Assembly (NCBI RefSeq): GCF_026342405.1
Contig: NZ_JAPEMU010000001.1
Location: 868,001 to 932,000, forward strand
Direction: 5' to 3'
Origin: Kitasatospora sp. NBC_00240
GTDB lineage: Bacteria > Actinomycetota > Actinomycetes > Streptomycetales > Streptomycetaceae
DNA length: 64,000 nt
The notes below the pieces were generated by a model. It searched no databases and was not told where the DNA came from. It saw only the letters and a list, made by a program, of their open reading frames with translations. Below are positions 35,500 to 44,410 of the stretch, one piece after another. The position numbers were made by a program, and so were the translations under genes. How positions within the stretch are numbered: position 1 is the stretch's first letter; each line of letters opens with the position of its first letter.

Positions 35500-36654
35500 A
35501 TGAAACACATGTCAAAGCGTGCGAAGGGCCGCTTCGCCGGGACCGCGATCGCCGCAGCCGGGCTTCTGCTGTGTGTGTCGGACCCGGCCGCCGCGGTGAC
35601 CGGTGGAGGCAATGTGTCAATCGGCTGGTCGATCCCGAACGCCCCTTCCTCGGGGTTGACCAACATCACCTTCCCTATCACCGTCAACAGCGCCACCGCG
35701 CACCAGGGCGGCATCTATTTCGCGCAACAGTTCAGTTTCGGCAGCAACGTTGGCTACATCGGTCTGCAGCCGAGACTCAACCAGGACGGGAAGGAGCGCC
35801 TGCACGGCGTCTTTTCCGTCTTCGGTGACGGGACCTCCAGCGCCGACGCCAACTGCAAGCCTGGTGCCGACAGCGGCTCGGGGGTCAGTTGTGGCGTGGA
35901 CTTCGACGCCGTATACGGCCACAAGTACAACCTCAAGGTCGCCCGCACAGGCACGGACACCTGGACCGGGACGGCCACCGACAGCGCCACCGGCACGTCG
36001 ATCCACATCGGCACCTACACGCTGGCACCCATCAGCGGCAATCTCGGCCGTTACCAGGCCGGCTTCGTCGAGTACTACCTGCAGGTCCCCGACTGCGCCA
36101 TGATGCCCCGGTCCGACGCGGTCTTCGGCGGCCCCACCTCCACCGACGCTGGCGGCCTGACCGGGAAGAGCACTGCCAACTCCGAGTACGGTGGCGATTG
36201 CCTTGGCCAGGCGAACTACCAAGCTGCACAGAGCGGCAACGACGCCCATGTGACCCGCGGGTTCACAGGAACCAGCGCGTCAACGCTGATCTCGAAGGCG
36301 TCCGGCAAGTGCCTGGACGATTTCAATGCCAGTACCGACGGCAACCCGGTCGGCATCTGGTCATGCACCCACGGGGACAGCCAGACGTGGACGACCTATC
36401 CTGGCGGTCGGCTCGCCGGCCAGGCTCGCTGTCTCGATGCCACGCGCCAGGGCACTACCGCGGGCACAAATCTCATCACATGGCAATGCAACGGCGGCAC
36501 CAACCAGCAATGGTCACTCGAGTCCGACGGCACCATCCGCGGCGTCGCGTCCGGGCTTTGCGTGGGTGTCGTCAACGCGTCGACCTCCAACGGGGCGAAT
36601 GTCGAGCTCCAGAACTGCAACGGAAGTTCCGGCCAGCAATGGACGCGCGGCTGA
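35500..36654 (+). CDS. Secreted DUF3472-type protein with ricin-type lectin domain
   Basis: 384 residues from the ATG at 35500 (an ATG at 35509 is equally possible). Signal peptide to about residue 32 (AAA-VTGGG). Residues about 40-240 resemble DUF3472: ITFPITVNSATAHQGGIYFA, NVGYIGLQPRLNQDGKERLH and YQAGFVEYYLQVPDCAMMP. Residues 250-384 are a ricin trefoil with three repeats (GKCLDDF, SQTWTTY; ARCLDAT, NQQWSL; GLCVGVV, GQQWTRG). Codon use is slightly less GC-rich than in neighbours and it lies inside the mobile-DNA island, so it may have been acquired with it. Probably a carbohydrate-binding exoprotein; activity unknown. Confidence 0.8.
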   Translation: MKHMSKRAKGRFAGTAIAAAGLLLCVSDPAAAVTGGGNVSIGWSIPNAPSSGLTNITFPITVNSATAHQGGIYFAQQFSFGSNVGYIGLQPRLNQDGKERLHGVFSVFGDGTSSADANCKPGADSGSGVSCGVDFDAVYGHKYNLKVARTGTDTWTGTATDSATGTSIHIGTYTLAPISGNLGRYQAGFVEYYLQVPDCAMMPRSDAVFGGPTSTDAGGLTGKSTANSEYGGDCLGQANYQAAQSGNDAHVTRGFTGTSASTLISKASGKCLDDFNASTDGNPVGIWSCTHGDSQTWTTYPGGRLAGQARCLDATRQGTTAGTNLITWQCNGGTNQQWSLESDGTIRGVASGLCVGVVNASTSNGANVELQNCNGSSGQQWTRG

Positions 36655-36890
36655 TCCTGTCGTCGTCATTCCTGTCCCACAAGATCAGGTGCGACAACGA
36701 CGACGGGGGCAGGGCTGTTCCAAAGTCCTGGTGAGCACGTGAGTCCGCAGGTCACGGTGGTGCGGGGTTTCCGGGTCGGACCGTCACGCATGCAACGAAG
36801 CTCCGGTTGAACGGGGTGACCTTCCCAAGTCGCCCTGAACCACCGGGGCTTCGCTGCGCCGCCAGTCTGCCACCGTCTGCCGCCACGATC

Positions 36891-37076
36891 CGCCAGGTCA
36901 TCGGACCGGACTCGGTCGCCGTGGACGGCAGAGCCGCCCGCGGCTCCCGTCACGACACCTCGACCGCCGCCCACCTGCTGGCCGCGATGACCGCAGACGG
37001 CCGGACCGTCACCCAACTGCGGTTGCCCGACACGACCAACGAGACAACCTGCTTCACCGCGCTGCTGGTGAACCGC
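36891..37076 (+). pseudogene. ISAs1-family transposase remnant
   Basis: IRQVIGPDSVAVDGRAARGS, AAHLLAAMTADGRTVTQLRL and [11 protein letters not shown] match the central IAVDGK...HLLAA...TNE...LL block of ISAs1 (H-repeat) transposases. The sequence before and after is unrelated. Broken fragment. Confidence 0.65.
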
Positions 37077-37131
37077 ACCGGCTTGGCCGGAGACCCCGTG
37101 GTGTGACTGTGACCAGCGGTTTCGTGGCTGT

Positions 37132-37404
37132 CAGGTAGTAGTTGGCTCCGTATTCGACAGGCGGGACGTGGCCTGTCCCACCGTGGAGTCGGCGGTGGTT
37201 GTACCAGTTCACCCACTCGGCGGTGGCGGGCTCGACCTCGGCGGTGCCCACGCTGATCCGGAGGCCGGCCGCGACCTGGGCCAGGGTGTCGTGCTTGCGC
37301 AGGTACACCACTGCAACCAGTGCCCGCTGGGAGGGGCGGAGCTTGCACCGGCGGTCACCCTCCCGGGTGACGACGAGGGCTCCCCGGTGGATGAGCGAGG
37401 TGTC
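37132..37404 (-). pseudogene. Chimeric transposase remnant: IS5-type HTH joined to IS3-type integrase tail
   Basis: In one open frame, residues from 37404 to about 37240 ([36 protein letters not shown]) are the N-terminal HTH of IS5-type DDE transposases. From 37239 to 37132 the frame continues with [20 protein letters not shown] and [10 protein letters not shown], the C-terminus of an IS3-type OrfB. The two parts come from different families, so this is a deletion junction between two insertions. Confidence 0.65.
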
Positions 37405-37549
37405 AGGCACCTCCCTCGACCACCTGGGAGCCCTGTCCGTTGCTCCCACGTCCACGGCCGGCCGGCCGTCACCCGATCGCTGGCCGCCCAGAAAAGGCTC
37501 AGTTCTGCGAAGTGGCCGAGTCGGCGACCGAGCCGTCAGACCGACCGGA

Positions 37550-38830
37550 CTATCGGCCGCTCACCGCCGACCTGCGCCGCGAGAGCGCGTCGACACCGGC
37601 GGCGAGGACGAGTACCAGTCCGGTCACCACGAACTTGACCCCCGAGCTGTAGCCGAGCAGGCCCATGCCGTTGTCGATGACGGCGACGACCGCGCCGCCG
37701 ACGACCGCGTCGACCACGCGTCCCCGGCCCCCGAAGAGGCTGGTGCCCCCGATGACCGCCGCGCCCACCGCGTAGAGCAGCGTGTTGCTGCCGCCGGCGT
37801 TGGGGTCGACCGAGTTCGCCCGGGACGCGGCGAGGACACCTGCCAACGCGGCCATCGTGGACCCGATCACGAACACCGAGGTACGGATCCTGGCGACCTT
37901 GATGCCCGCCCGGTGAGCAGCCTCGGCATTGCCGCCGACCGCATAGATGTGCAGGCCGTAGCGGGTGTACCCGAGGACGAACGTCAGCACCGCCAGCAGG
38001 GCCACCAGGATGGGCACCACGATGGGCACGCCCTTGAGGCTCACCACCAGGACGTTGCGGCTGCGCTCCTGGTTGAGGATCGCCACGGCGGCGGCGGAGA
38101 CGAGCGCCACGCCGGCGGTCTTCGCCACGGCCACCGCGACCGGCTCTGCCGCCAGCCCCTTTCGGCGGCGGGATCGGGCGGTGAGCGCCTTGAGAGCCGC
38201 GTATCCGCCGGCGACGAGGACGAACAGGACCCAACCGAGGGACGGCGTCAGGTTCTTGTTCTGGATGGCGACGATCGTCGGGTCGGTGACCGGGATGTTC
38301 CCGCCCTGCCCGATGATGATGAGCACCACGCCCTGGAAGGCGAGGAAGCCGCCCAGGGTCACGACGAAGGACGGGATGCCGACGCGGGCGACGAGCGTTC
38401 CGAGCAGCAGTCCGACGACCGCTCCGGTGGCGATCGTCGCAGCCAGCGCGGCAGGCAGGGGCCAGCCGTGCTTGGTGAGGGTGACCGCGAGGACGGCGCC
38501 TGCGACACCGCTCACGAAACCGGCCGAGAGGTCGATCTCACCGAGCAGCAGGATGAACACCAGGCCCATGGCGATGGTGGTGATCACCGCGCCCTGGGTG
38601 AAGAGGTTCGCGAGGTTTCCCTCCGTCAGGAAGGTGGGGCGCAGGGCGCCGAAGACGGCGCAGAGCACCACCAGTCCGAGGACGGCCGGCAGCGAGCCCA
38701 TCTCCCCGCCGCGCAGCCGCGCACCGTATGCGGCGAGGTGGGACGCCAGGTCCGATCTCGGCACTCGGCCCCGGTCGCCCTGCTGGGTGGTCGGGTTCCG
38801 GCTGCCCGTGGACTCGGTCACGGAGGTCAT
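37550..38830 (-). CDS. Xylose-type sugar ABC transporter, permease (XylH-like)
   Basis: 426 residues from the ATG at 38830, which overlaps the ATPase stop. About twelve hydrophobic segments. [20 protein letters not shown] is the family motif, and [20 protein letters not shown] is the conserved loop near the C-terminus. A long insert with extra membrane segments between about 215 and 275 is typical of XylH compared with RbsC. Last gene of a three-gene operon (40792 to 37550) on the minus strand. Confidence 0.92.
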   Translation of the reverse strand: MTSVTESTGSRNPTTQQGDRGRVPRSDLASHLAAYGARLRGGEMGSLPAVLGLVVLCAVFGALRPTFLTEGNLANLFTQGAVITTIAMGLVFILLLGEIDLSAGFVSGVAGAVLAVTLTKHGWPLPAALAATIATGAVVGLLLGTLVARVGIPSFVVTLGGFLAFQGVVLIIIGQGGNIPVTDPTIVAIQNKNLTPSLGWVLFVLVAGGYAALKALTARSRRRKGLAAEPVAVAVAKTAGVALVSAAAVAILNQERSRNVLVVSLKGVPIVVPILVALLAVLTFVLGYTRYGLHIYAVGGNAEAAHRAGIKVARIRTSVFVIGSTMAALAGVLAASRANSVDPNAGGSNTLLYAVGAAVIGGTSLFGGRGRVVDAVVGGAVVAVIDNGMGLLGYSSGVKFVVTGLVLVLAAGVDALSRRRSAVSGR

Positions 38831-39627
38831 TCCTGGGCTCCGTCCGTCGTTTGGGTGATCTCTCCGGTCTGTTCGGGCGTCAGCCCGAGATCCCCGGAGC
38901 GCCCGGCCGTGATCAGCTGGACGATCCGGGTGTGGTCGACGTCCTCCCGCTTGACCTCGGCCGCCATTCGCCCGAGGTAGAGCACGGAGATCCGGTCGGC
39001 GACGCTGAGCACGTCGTTCATGTTGTGGGAGATGAGGATGACGGCGAGACCGGCGTCCGCCAGCCGCCTCACCAGGTCGAGGACCTGGCTGGTCTGGGCG
39101 ACGCCCAGGGCGGCGGTGGGCTCGTCCAGGATGACGACTCTGCTGTTCCACAGCACGGCCCGGGCGATGGCCACCGTCTGCCGCTGCCCGCCCGACAGGC
39201 TTGCCACGCGCTGCCGCACGGAGCTGACCGTGCGGACGGAGAGTCCCGCCAGCGTCTTGACGGCCTTCTCCTCCATCGCCGTCCGATCGAGAACCAGGCC
39301 GGAACGCTCTTCCCGTCCCAGGAACATGTTCTCGACGATGTCGAGGTTGTCGCAGAGGGCGAGGTCCTGATAGACGATCTCGATGCCGAGGGCCGAGGCG
39401 TCGCGTGGCCCGTTCACCTTCACGGAGCGGCCGTCGAACCGGAAGGTGCCGGAGTCGATGGGATGGATCCCACCGATGCACTTGGTGAGCGTCGACTTTC
39501 CGGCTCCGTTGTCGCCGACCAGCGCCATGACCTCGCCCGGGTAGGCGTTGAAGTCCAGGTTCCGCAGGACGTGGGCGGGGCCGAAGCTCTTGTTCACCTG
39601 TCGCAATGACAGGATTGGTTCAGTCAT
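38827..39627 (-). CDS. Xylose-type sugar ABC transporter, ATP-binding protein (XylG-like, single domain)
   Basis: 266 residues with Walker A GDNGAGKST (38-46), QDLALCDNLD after the Q-loop, signature LSGGQRQTVA, Walker B VVILDEPTAAL and H-loop LISHNMNDVL. Only one nucleotide-binding domain is present, against two in E. coli XylG. It follows the binding protein by 64 nt and overlaps the permease by 4 nt. A C-terminal tail rich in Thr and Glu is not conserved. Confidence 0.92.
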   Translation of the reverse strand: MTEPILSLRQVNKSFGPAHVLRNLDFNAYPGEVMALVGDNGAGKSTLTKCIGGIHPIDSGTFRFDGRSVKVNGPRDASALGIEIVYQDLALCDNLDIVENMFLGREERSGLVLDRTAMEEKAVKTLAGLSVRTVSSVRQRVASLSGGQRQTVAIARAVLWNSRVVILDEPTAALGVAQTSQVLDLVRRLADAGLAVILISHNMNDVLSVADRISVLYLGRMAAEVKREDVDHTRIVQLITAGRSGDLGLTPEQTGEITQTTDGAQE

Positions 39628-39691
39628 GTCTTCTTCCTCGTCGCGCAGGCCGTCGCGTCAGCGAGCCGCTGTGCGACGGACCTTGGTCGCT

Positions 39692-40792
39692 CTAGCTGAT
39701 TCCGGCCTGCGAGCACTTGGCGGCGTACTCGCCGGCGCACAGCTCGTCCTTGCTCACGAAGCCGTCGGCGACGACCGTCTTGATGGTCTCCTTGGTGACC
39801 GCGACCGGCGTCAGGAGCACCGAGGGGACGTCCCGGTTCCCGACCGGGTCGTGCGCGGTCGCGGTGGTGGCGCCCTCCTTGCCCTGGGCGAGGGAGACGG
39901 CGAGATCGGCGGCGGCGTCCGCCTCCTGCTTGACCGCCTTGTACACGGTCATGCACTGGTCGCCGTTGAGGATGTTCTGCAGGCCCTGAACGGTCGCGTC
40001 CTGGCCGGTCACGGGGATCCTGCCGTTCACGCCGTTCTTCTTCAGCACCGCGATCGCGGCGTTTCCGAGGCCGTCGTTGGCCGCCAGCACGCCGTCGATC
40101 TTCCCGCCCTGCTGGGTGAACATCTGCTCGAAGACGGTGCCGGCCTGCTGGTTGTCCCAGTCCGGAACGGACTGGTCGGCGACCGTGGTGTAGCCGGCCA
40201 CCTTCGACAGCACACCGTCGTAACCCTGCTTGAAGAGCGCGGCGTTGTTGTCCGTGGGCGAGCCGTTGAGGTAGGCGATGTCGGCGCTCGACCTGCCTTC
40301 CGCGGCGAGGCACTTCTGCAGGCCCTCGCCCTGGAGCCTGCCGACCGCCACGTTGTCGAAGCTCACGTGGTACTTCGCGCTGCCGCCGAGGGTGAGCCGG
40401 TCGTAGTCGATGGTGGCCACGCCCTGCTGCTTGGCCTTGTCCAGGACGGCCTTTCCGGTGCCGCTGTCCAGGTTGACGATGACCAGCACCGTCACACCGT
40501 CGGTCAGCATCTGGTCGGCGATGGTCTGGAACTGCGCTTTGTCGCCCTGCGCGTTCTGGATCTCGTAGGGGAGGCCTGCGGCCTTGAATGCGGTCTCCAG
40601 GTACTTCCGGTCGGCGGACTCCCAACGGGCCGAGGACTTCGTGTCGGGGAGGATCACTCCGATCTTGCCCTTCACCGCGTTCCCGGTTCCGGCGCCGGCC
40701 GGCGAGGCCGAACCGCCGGAGCCGCAGGCCGCCAGGGCCAGGAGCAGCGGAAGCCCGGCGGACAGGCACGTCGAAGCGGATCTCTTGATCAT
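39692..40792 (-). CDS. Xylose-type sugar-binding lipoprotein (XylF-like)
   Basis: 366 residues. The lipobox is LAACGS, with the lipidated Cys at about residue 23. The mature domain starts GKIGVILPDTKSSARWESAD, diagnostic for the XylF branch of the ribose-binding fold, and has ADQMLTDGVTVLVIVNLDSG, GVLAANDGLGNAAIAVLKKN and VTGQDATVQGLQNILNGDQC. First gene of the operon and receptor for xylose or a related sugar. Extra Cys residues suggest disulfides. Confidence 0.92.
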   Translation of the reverse strand: MIKRSASTCLSAGLPLLLALAACGSGGSASPAGAGTGNAVKGKIGVILPDTKSSARWESADRKYLETAFKAAGLPYEIQNAQGDKAQFQTIADQMLTDGVTVLVIVNLDSGTGKAVLDKAKQQGVATIDYDRLTLGGSAKYHVSFDNVAVGRLQGEGLQKCLAAEGRSSADIAYLNGSPTDNNAALFKQGYDGVLSKVAGYTTVADQSVPDWDNQQAGTVFEQMFTQQGGKIDGVLAANDGLGNAAIAVLKKNGVNGRIPVTGQDATVQGLQNILNGDQCMTVYKAVKQEADAAADLAVSLAQGKEGATTATAHDPVGNRDVPSVLLTPVAVTKETIKTVVADGFVSKDELCAGEYAAKCSQAGIS

Positions 40793-40887
40793 GGAATTCG
40801 TCTCTCTCAGGGTGATGACGCGTCACGCGGAGAACTGCGGTGGCCGCCCGCCATGGGTCCGCGGGGCCAATTTGTCAGTCCGCAAAA

Positions 40888-40940
40888 CTTATATGTGCGC
40901 GAAGCCCGGACTGTCGATGCCCGGCTCGGTAACGATTGCG
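40888..40940 (-). promoter_or_regulatory. Promoter and LacI-like site upstream of the xylose-type operon
   Basis: On the minus strand, TCGACA (40917-40912) and TATAAG (40893-40888) with an 18-nt spacer form a plausible promoter about 95 nt before the start at 40792. GGTAACGATTGCG (plus strand, 40928-40940) just upstream repeats the left half of the operator at 5878. It may bind the same LacI protein or a ROK/XylR-type repressor encoded elsewhere. Confidence 0.5.
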
Positions 40941-40978
40941 AAACGCCGTCCACACAGCGCGGCGCACGACGACAGAGA

Positions 40979-41017
40979 GGCGTCCGGGTCATCCCCCTAC
41001 GGGACGGCCCGGACGCC
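40979..41017 (-). terminator. Hairpin terminator of the GH3 gene
   Basis: A perfect 10-bp inverted repeat, GGCGTCCGGG (40979-40988) and CCCGGACGCC (41008-41017), 12 nt beyond the stop of the minus-strand GH3 gene. Confidence 0.6.
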
Positions 41018-41028
41018 TTGCTCTGTGG

Positions 41029-44000
41029 TCAGCCGACCTTGGTGAAGGTGTAGCTCTGTGCTGCTGCGCCGGTATAGGGCTGCTGGGTCAGCAGAGCGCC
41101 GTTGCTCGCACTCGCCTCGGTGACCACCAGGCCGCTGCTGGCCGATTTCAGGGCGTAGCCACCGCCGTGGGAGTCGATGCTCCAGCGCTGGTTGGTCGCT
41201 CCGGTACAGGTCCACTGGATGACGGCGGCGCCTGCGCTGCCCGAGGCGTGCCGTACGTCCATGCACAGTCCGGAGGCGCCGTTCTTCAACTGCCAGGTGC
41301 CGTCGCTGTTCTGCGTGGCGGTCCACTGCTGGTTGGTGCCGCCGTTCGACGCCCAGCCGTCCAGCTGGGTGTCGGGGGTGGTAGTGGCCCTCGGATCGTC
41401 GATGGCCTGCCCCGCGGCCGTGATCTCGTAGACGCCGCCGTTCACCAGCGGGTCGGTGACGACGATCGGGACCGACCCGTTGACGCCGTTGACCGTGACG
41501 GTGATGGTCGCGGTGCCGGCACCGACCGTGGTGACCTTGCCCGCGCTGCTGACGGTGGCCACGGAGGTGTCACTGCTGCTGTACGAGACGGTCGCGCCGC
41601 TCAGGTTGACGAACGACTGGTCGCTGTTGACGGCCTCGACGACGTGGTCGGCGGTCACGCCCAGGTTGCGGTCCTGGGTCGTGCTGCCGGTGGTGTCGTC
41701 CTTGATCCAGCGGTTCTTCCCGGTCAGGTCGATCGTGTCACCGATGTTGTACACGACGCTTTCCGGCTGCACTGTGACGTACTGCACCCTCGGGGTGAGG
41801 GCGCCGGAGACGGTGACGTCCGCCGTGGAGGCGATGGCCGCCGAGCTGGAGCCGACCTGGAACCGGTAGGTCCCGTCGTAGACCACCGACTTCATCGCCG
41901 AGGAGTCCCAGAACGCCAGGTCCGCGATCTTGACCGGCAGCGTGATCTTCTGCGCGGCGCCGGGGGCCAGCACCTGGGTCTTCTGGAACCCGGCCAGACG
42001 CTTGGCCGGCAACGGAACGGCGGTCGTTCCGGCAGGGGCCGTCACATTGGGAGTGGCCGCGTACAGCTGGGCGACGGCCGCACCGGACACGGAACCCTGG
42101 TTGGTGACCGTGAAGGTCACGTTGACCGTGCCGTCGGCCGTGACGGAGCTCTTGTCCACCGTGGCCGCCGAGTAGGCGAAGTTGGTGTAGCTGAGGCCGT
42201 GGCCGAACGGATAGGTCGGAGCGCCGGTGAAGTACTGGTACGTACGGCCGAGCCCGCCGGTGGCTGCCGGGGCGAGCCCGTAGTTGCTCATCGCGGGCAG
42301 CTGGGAGGCGTCCTTGTACCAGGTGAAGTTCAGGTGGCCGGACGGGTTCTGCTTGCCGAGCATCACGTTGGCCAGCGCCGTGCCCTGGCTCTGGCCGTTG
42401 TAGCCGCTGAAGAGGATCGACGGGATCGGCGCCTGGATGTCGTCGATCTTCACCGGGCTGTTGGACTGGATGACCATGGCGGTGTTGGGGTTGCCCAGCG
42501 CCGTCGTCTGGGTGATCAGCGAACGGTAGTTGCCCGGCATGTCCAGGTTCGAGCGGTCGACGTTCTCGGTGGCGTTGCTCATGCTCGTGCCGACGAAGAG
42601 CACCACCAGGTCGGCGTTCTTGATCGCGGTCTGCGTGGAGGCGCTCAGCGTGGCGGCCGAGGTGGAGGTGCTGGAGGTGCCGGCCGCGTCGAACAGGATG
42701 TTCGCGCCCGGGTTGGCCGCCTTGATCGCGCTGGTCAGCCCCTGCACCGCGTTGACCTGGGTGGTCGGGGTTCCGGAGTAGCCCCCGAGCGTGACCTTGT
42801 TGGCCATGTCGCCCAGGATCACCACGTTGTTCAGCTTCGCGGCGTTCAGCGGCAGCAGCGGGGCCGTGGCCAAGGCCGGCTTGTCGTTCTTCAGCAGCAC
42901 CAGGTCGTTGGTGGCCACCTTCTCGGCCAGCGCCTGGTGCGCCGGGCTCTCGATGTTCGCCTTGGTGATCGAGGTGTAGGGCACGCTGCTCGCCGGGTCG
43001 AACTCACCGGTCGCCATGCGCATGGCGAAGACCCGCGTCAGCGCGGTGTCGATGACGCCGTCGCTGAGGATCCCGACGTTGATGGCCGCCTGCAGGTTGG
43101 CCACCGTGTTCTCGCCGCCGTCGCAGTTCAGGTAGGTGCCGGCCCGCAGCGCGTACGCCTGGGCCCCGGCCTTGGCCGAGATCTTGGCCCCGGTGGCGGT
43201 GTTGGTCCAGGTCGAGTTGTCACCCAGGCCGTCGGTCGTCCAGCCCGGCGGGGCCCAGTTGTGCCCGGCGACGGACGAACTCGCGGTGGGCAGGTCGTAG
43301 ACGGTGGCGATGGCACCACAGTCGCTGGTGGTGTACCCGCCGAAGCCGTAGGTGCGCTGCGCGATCTGGTTGTTCGTGTAGGTGTCGACCACCGCCGGGG
43401 TCCCGTTGATCGCGTTGTACGACGTCATCAGACCCGAGACGTGGGAGTCCTCGATCAGGCTCTTGAACTGCGCGGTGTAGTAGTTGCGGATGTCGGCGTC
43501 GGTGGCCACCGAGTCGGCGGCCTTGCGCATCTTCTCGACGTCGTTCAGCGCGAAGTGCTTCGCGGTGGCGGCGACCTTCAGATAGCCGTTCGTGGACTGC
43601 CCGGTCGTGGTGTTCCCCTGGTAGCCGTTGACGAACGCCCCCGCCATCTGACCGACCAGGTACGGGTCCTCACCGAAGCCCTCGTCATTGCGGCCCCAGC
43701 GCGGGTCGCGGTCCATGTTGACCGTCGGCGCCCAGAACGTCAGCGAGCCGTAGTCGCTCTTCGACCTGCCGATGTTGTTGGGGGCGACACCGAAGAGGCT
43801 CTTGTCGAGGTATCCGCGGGCCTCGTCGGAGATCGCGGTGGTCTCCTGGTACATCAAGTCCTTGTCCCAGGACATCGACGAGGCGAAGTTCACCGGGAAG
43901 CTGGTCGCCGGGGGGTGGTCCGATCCCCCGGCGACGTTGGTCCCCGCGCCCAGGTAGTTGATCCCGTGCGCGCCCTCACTCCAGTACATGTAGTCCTGCA

Positions 44001-44289
44001 CCCCCAATCGGGGGATCGCCGGCGCGATCTGGACGTTCAGCTGCGCCGCCTTCTCGGCGAACGTCATTCGCGACACGAGGTCGGCCGCGCGTGCCGCGAA
44101 CGAGTACGAAGTGTTCAGGTAGACCGGAGTGCCGACCGCGGCGGTCGCGGCCGGCGCCGCCGTGGCAGAGGTCTGCACCTGGAGGCCCGTCCAGGCCAGC
44201 ATGATCGCGCACGCCGTCCCGGCAAGGACCCGCCTGCGCCTGGGTACGAGACTGGTGGGCACGACGGGCCCGAGCTTGGAATTACGCAT
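41029..44289 (-). CDS. Secreted GH3 family beta-glycosidase with Ig-like and ricin-type domains
   Basis: 1086 residues from the ATG at 44289, with AAAGG 4 nt before it. Signal peptide through about residue 45 (ATAAPAA). The N-terminal GH3 barrel reads RAADLVSRMTFAEKAAQLNV, WSEGAHGINYLG, FWAPTVNMDRDPRWGRNDEG and KHFALNDVEK. The nucleophile is in GYTTSDCGA near 321. The C-terminal alpha/beta domain and fibronectin-like domain follow (YPFGHGLSYTNFAYS near 700). A Big_2-type Ig domain lies at about 840-950 (YSSSDTSVATVSSAGKVTTV), and a ricin trefoil at about 970-1086 (GLCMDVRHA, NQRWSIDS). Likely a beta-glucosidase, beta-xylosidase or similar exo-enzyme; the xylose-type importer immediately downstream favours xylosidase-like activity, but this is inference. 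Confidence 0.9.
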   Translation of the reverse strand: MRNSKLGPVVPTSLVPRRRRVLAGTACAIMLAWTGLQVQTSATAAPAATAAVGTPVYLNTSYSFAARAADLVSRMTFAEKAAQLNVQIAPAIPRLGVQDYMYWSEGAHGINYLGAGTNVAGGSDHPPATSFPVNFASSMSWDKDLMYQETTAISDEARGYLDKSLFGVAPNNIGRSKSDYGSLTFWAPTVNMDRDPRWGRNDEGFGEDPYLVGQMAGAFVNGYQGNTTTGQSTNGYLKVAATAKHFALNDVEKMRKAADSVATDADIRNYYTAQFKSLIEDSHVSGLMTSYNAINGTPAVVDTYTNNQIAQRTYGFGGYTTSDCGAIATVYDLPTASSSVAGHNWAPPGWTTDGLGDNSTWTNTATGAKISAKAGAQAYALRAGTYLNCDGGENTVANLQAAINVGILSDGVIDTALTRVFAMRMATGEFDPASSVPYTSITKANIESPAHQALAEKVATNDLVLLKNDKPALATAPLLPLNAAKLNNVVILGDMANKVTLGGYSGTPTTQVNAVQGLTSAIKAANPGANILFDAAGTSSTSTSAATLSASTQTAIKNADLVVLFVGTSMSNATENVDRSNLDMPGNYRSLITQTTALGNPNTAMVIQSNSPVKIDDIQAPIPSILFSGYNGQSQGTALANVMLGKQNPSGHLNFTWYKDASQLPAMSNYGLAPAATGGLGRTYQYFTGAPTYPFGHGLSYTNFAYSAATVDKSSVTADGTVNVTFTVTNQGSVSGAAVAQLYAATPNVTAPAGTTAVPLPAKRLAGFQKTQVLAPGAAQKITLPVKIADLAFWDSSAMKSVVYDGTYRFQVGSSSAAIASTADVTVSGALTPRVQYVTVQPESVVYNIGDTIDLTGKNRWIKDDTTGSTTQDRNLGVTADHVVEAVNSDQSFVNLSGATVSYSSSDTSVATVSSAGKVTTVGAGTATITVTVNGVNGSVPIVVTDPLVNGGVYEITAAGQAIDDPRATTTPDTQLDGWASNGGTNQQWTATQNSDGTWQLKNGASGLCMDVRHASGSAGAAVIQWTCTGATNQRWSIDSHGGGYALKSASSGLVVTEASASNGALLTQQPYTGAAAQSYTFTKVG

Positions 44290-44321
44290 GCTCCCTTTTC
44301 CTTTCTGCGGAGAGGTCGGAC

Positions 44322-44351
44322 GGAGGGGCGGGCGGGGGTGCCCGCCCCTCC
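44322..44351 (-). terminator. Hairpin terminator of the GH59 gene
   Basis: A perfect 12-bp GC-only stem, GGAGGGGCGGGC (44322-44333) and its complement (44340-44351), with a 6-nt loop, between the GH59 stop and the GH3 start on the same strand. Confidence 0.6.
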
Positions 44352-44410
44352 GGGACGCCGCCTTCACGAGGCGGTGTCAGAGCGTTGTCAGGCGGATGCG
44401 CGGAGCATCC

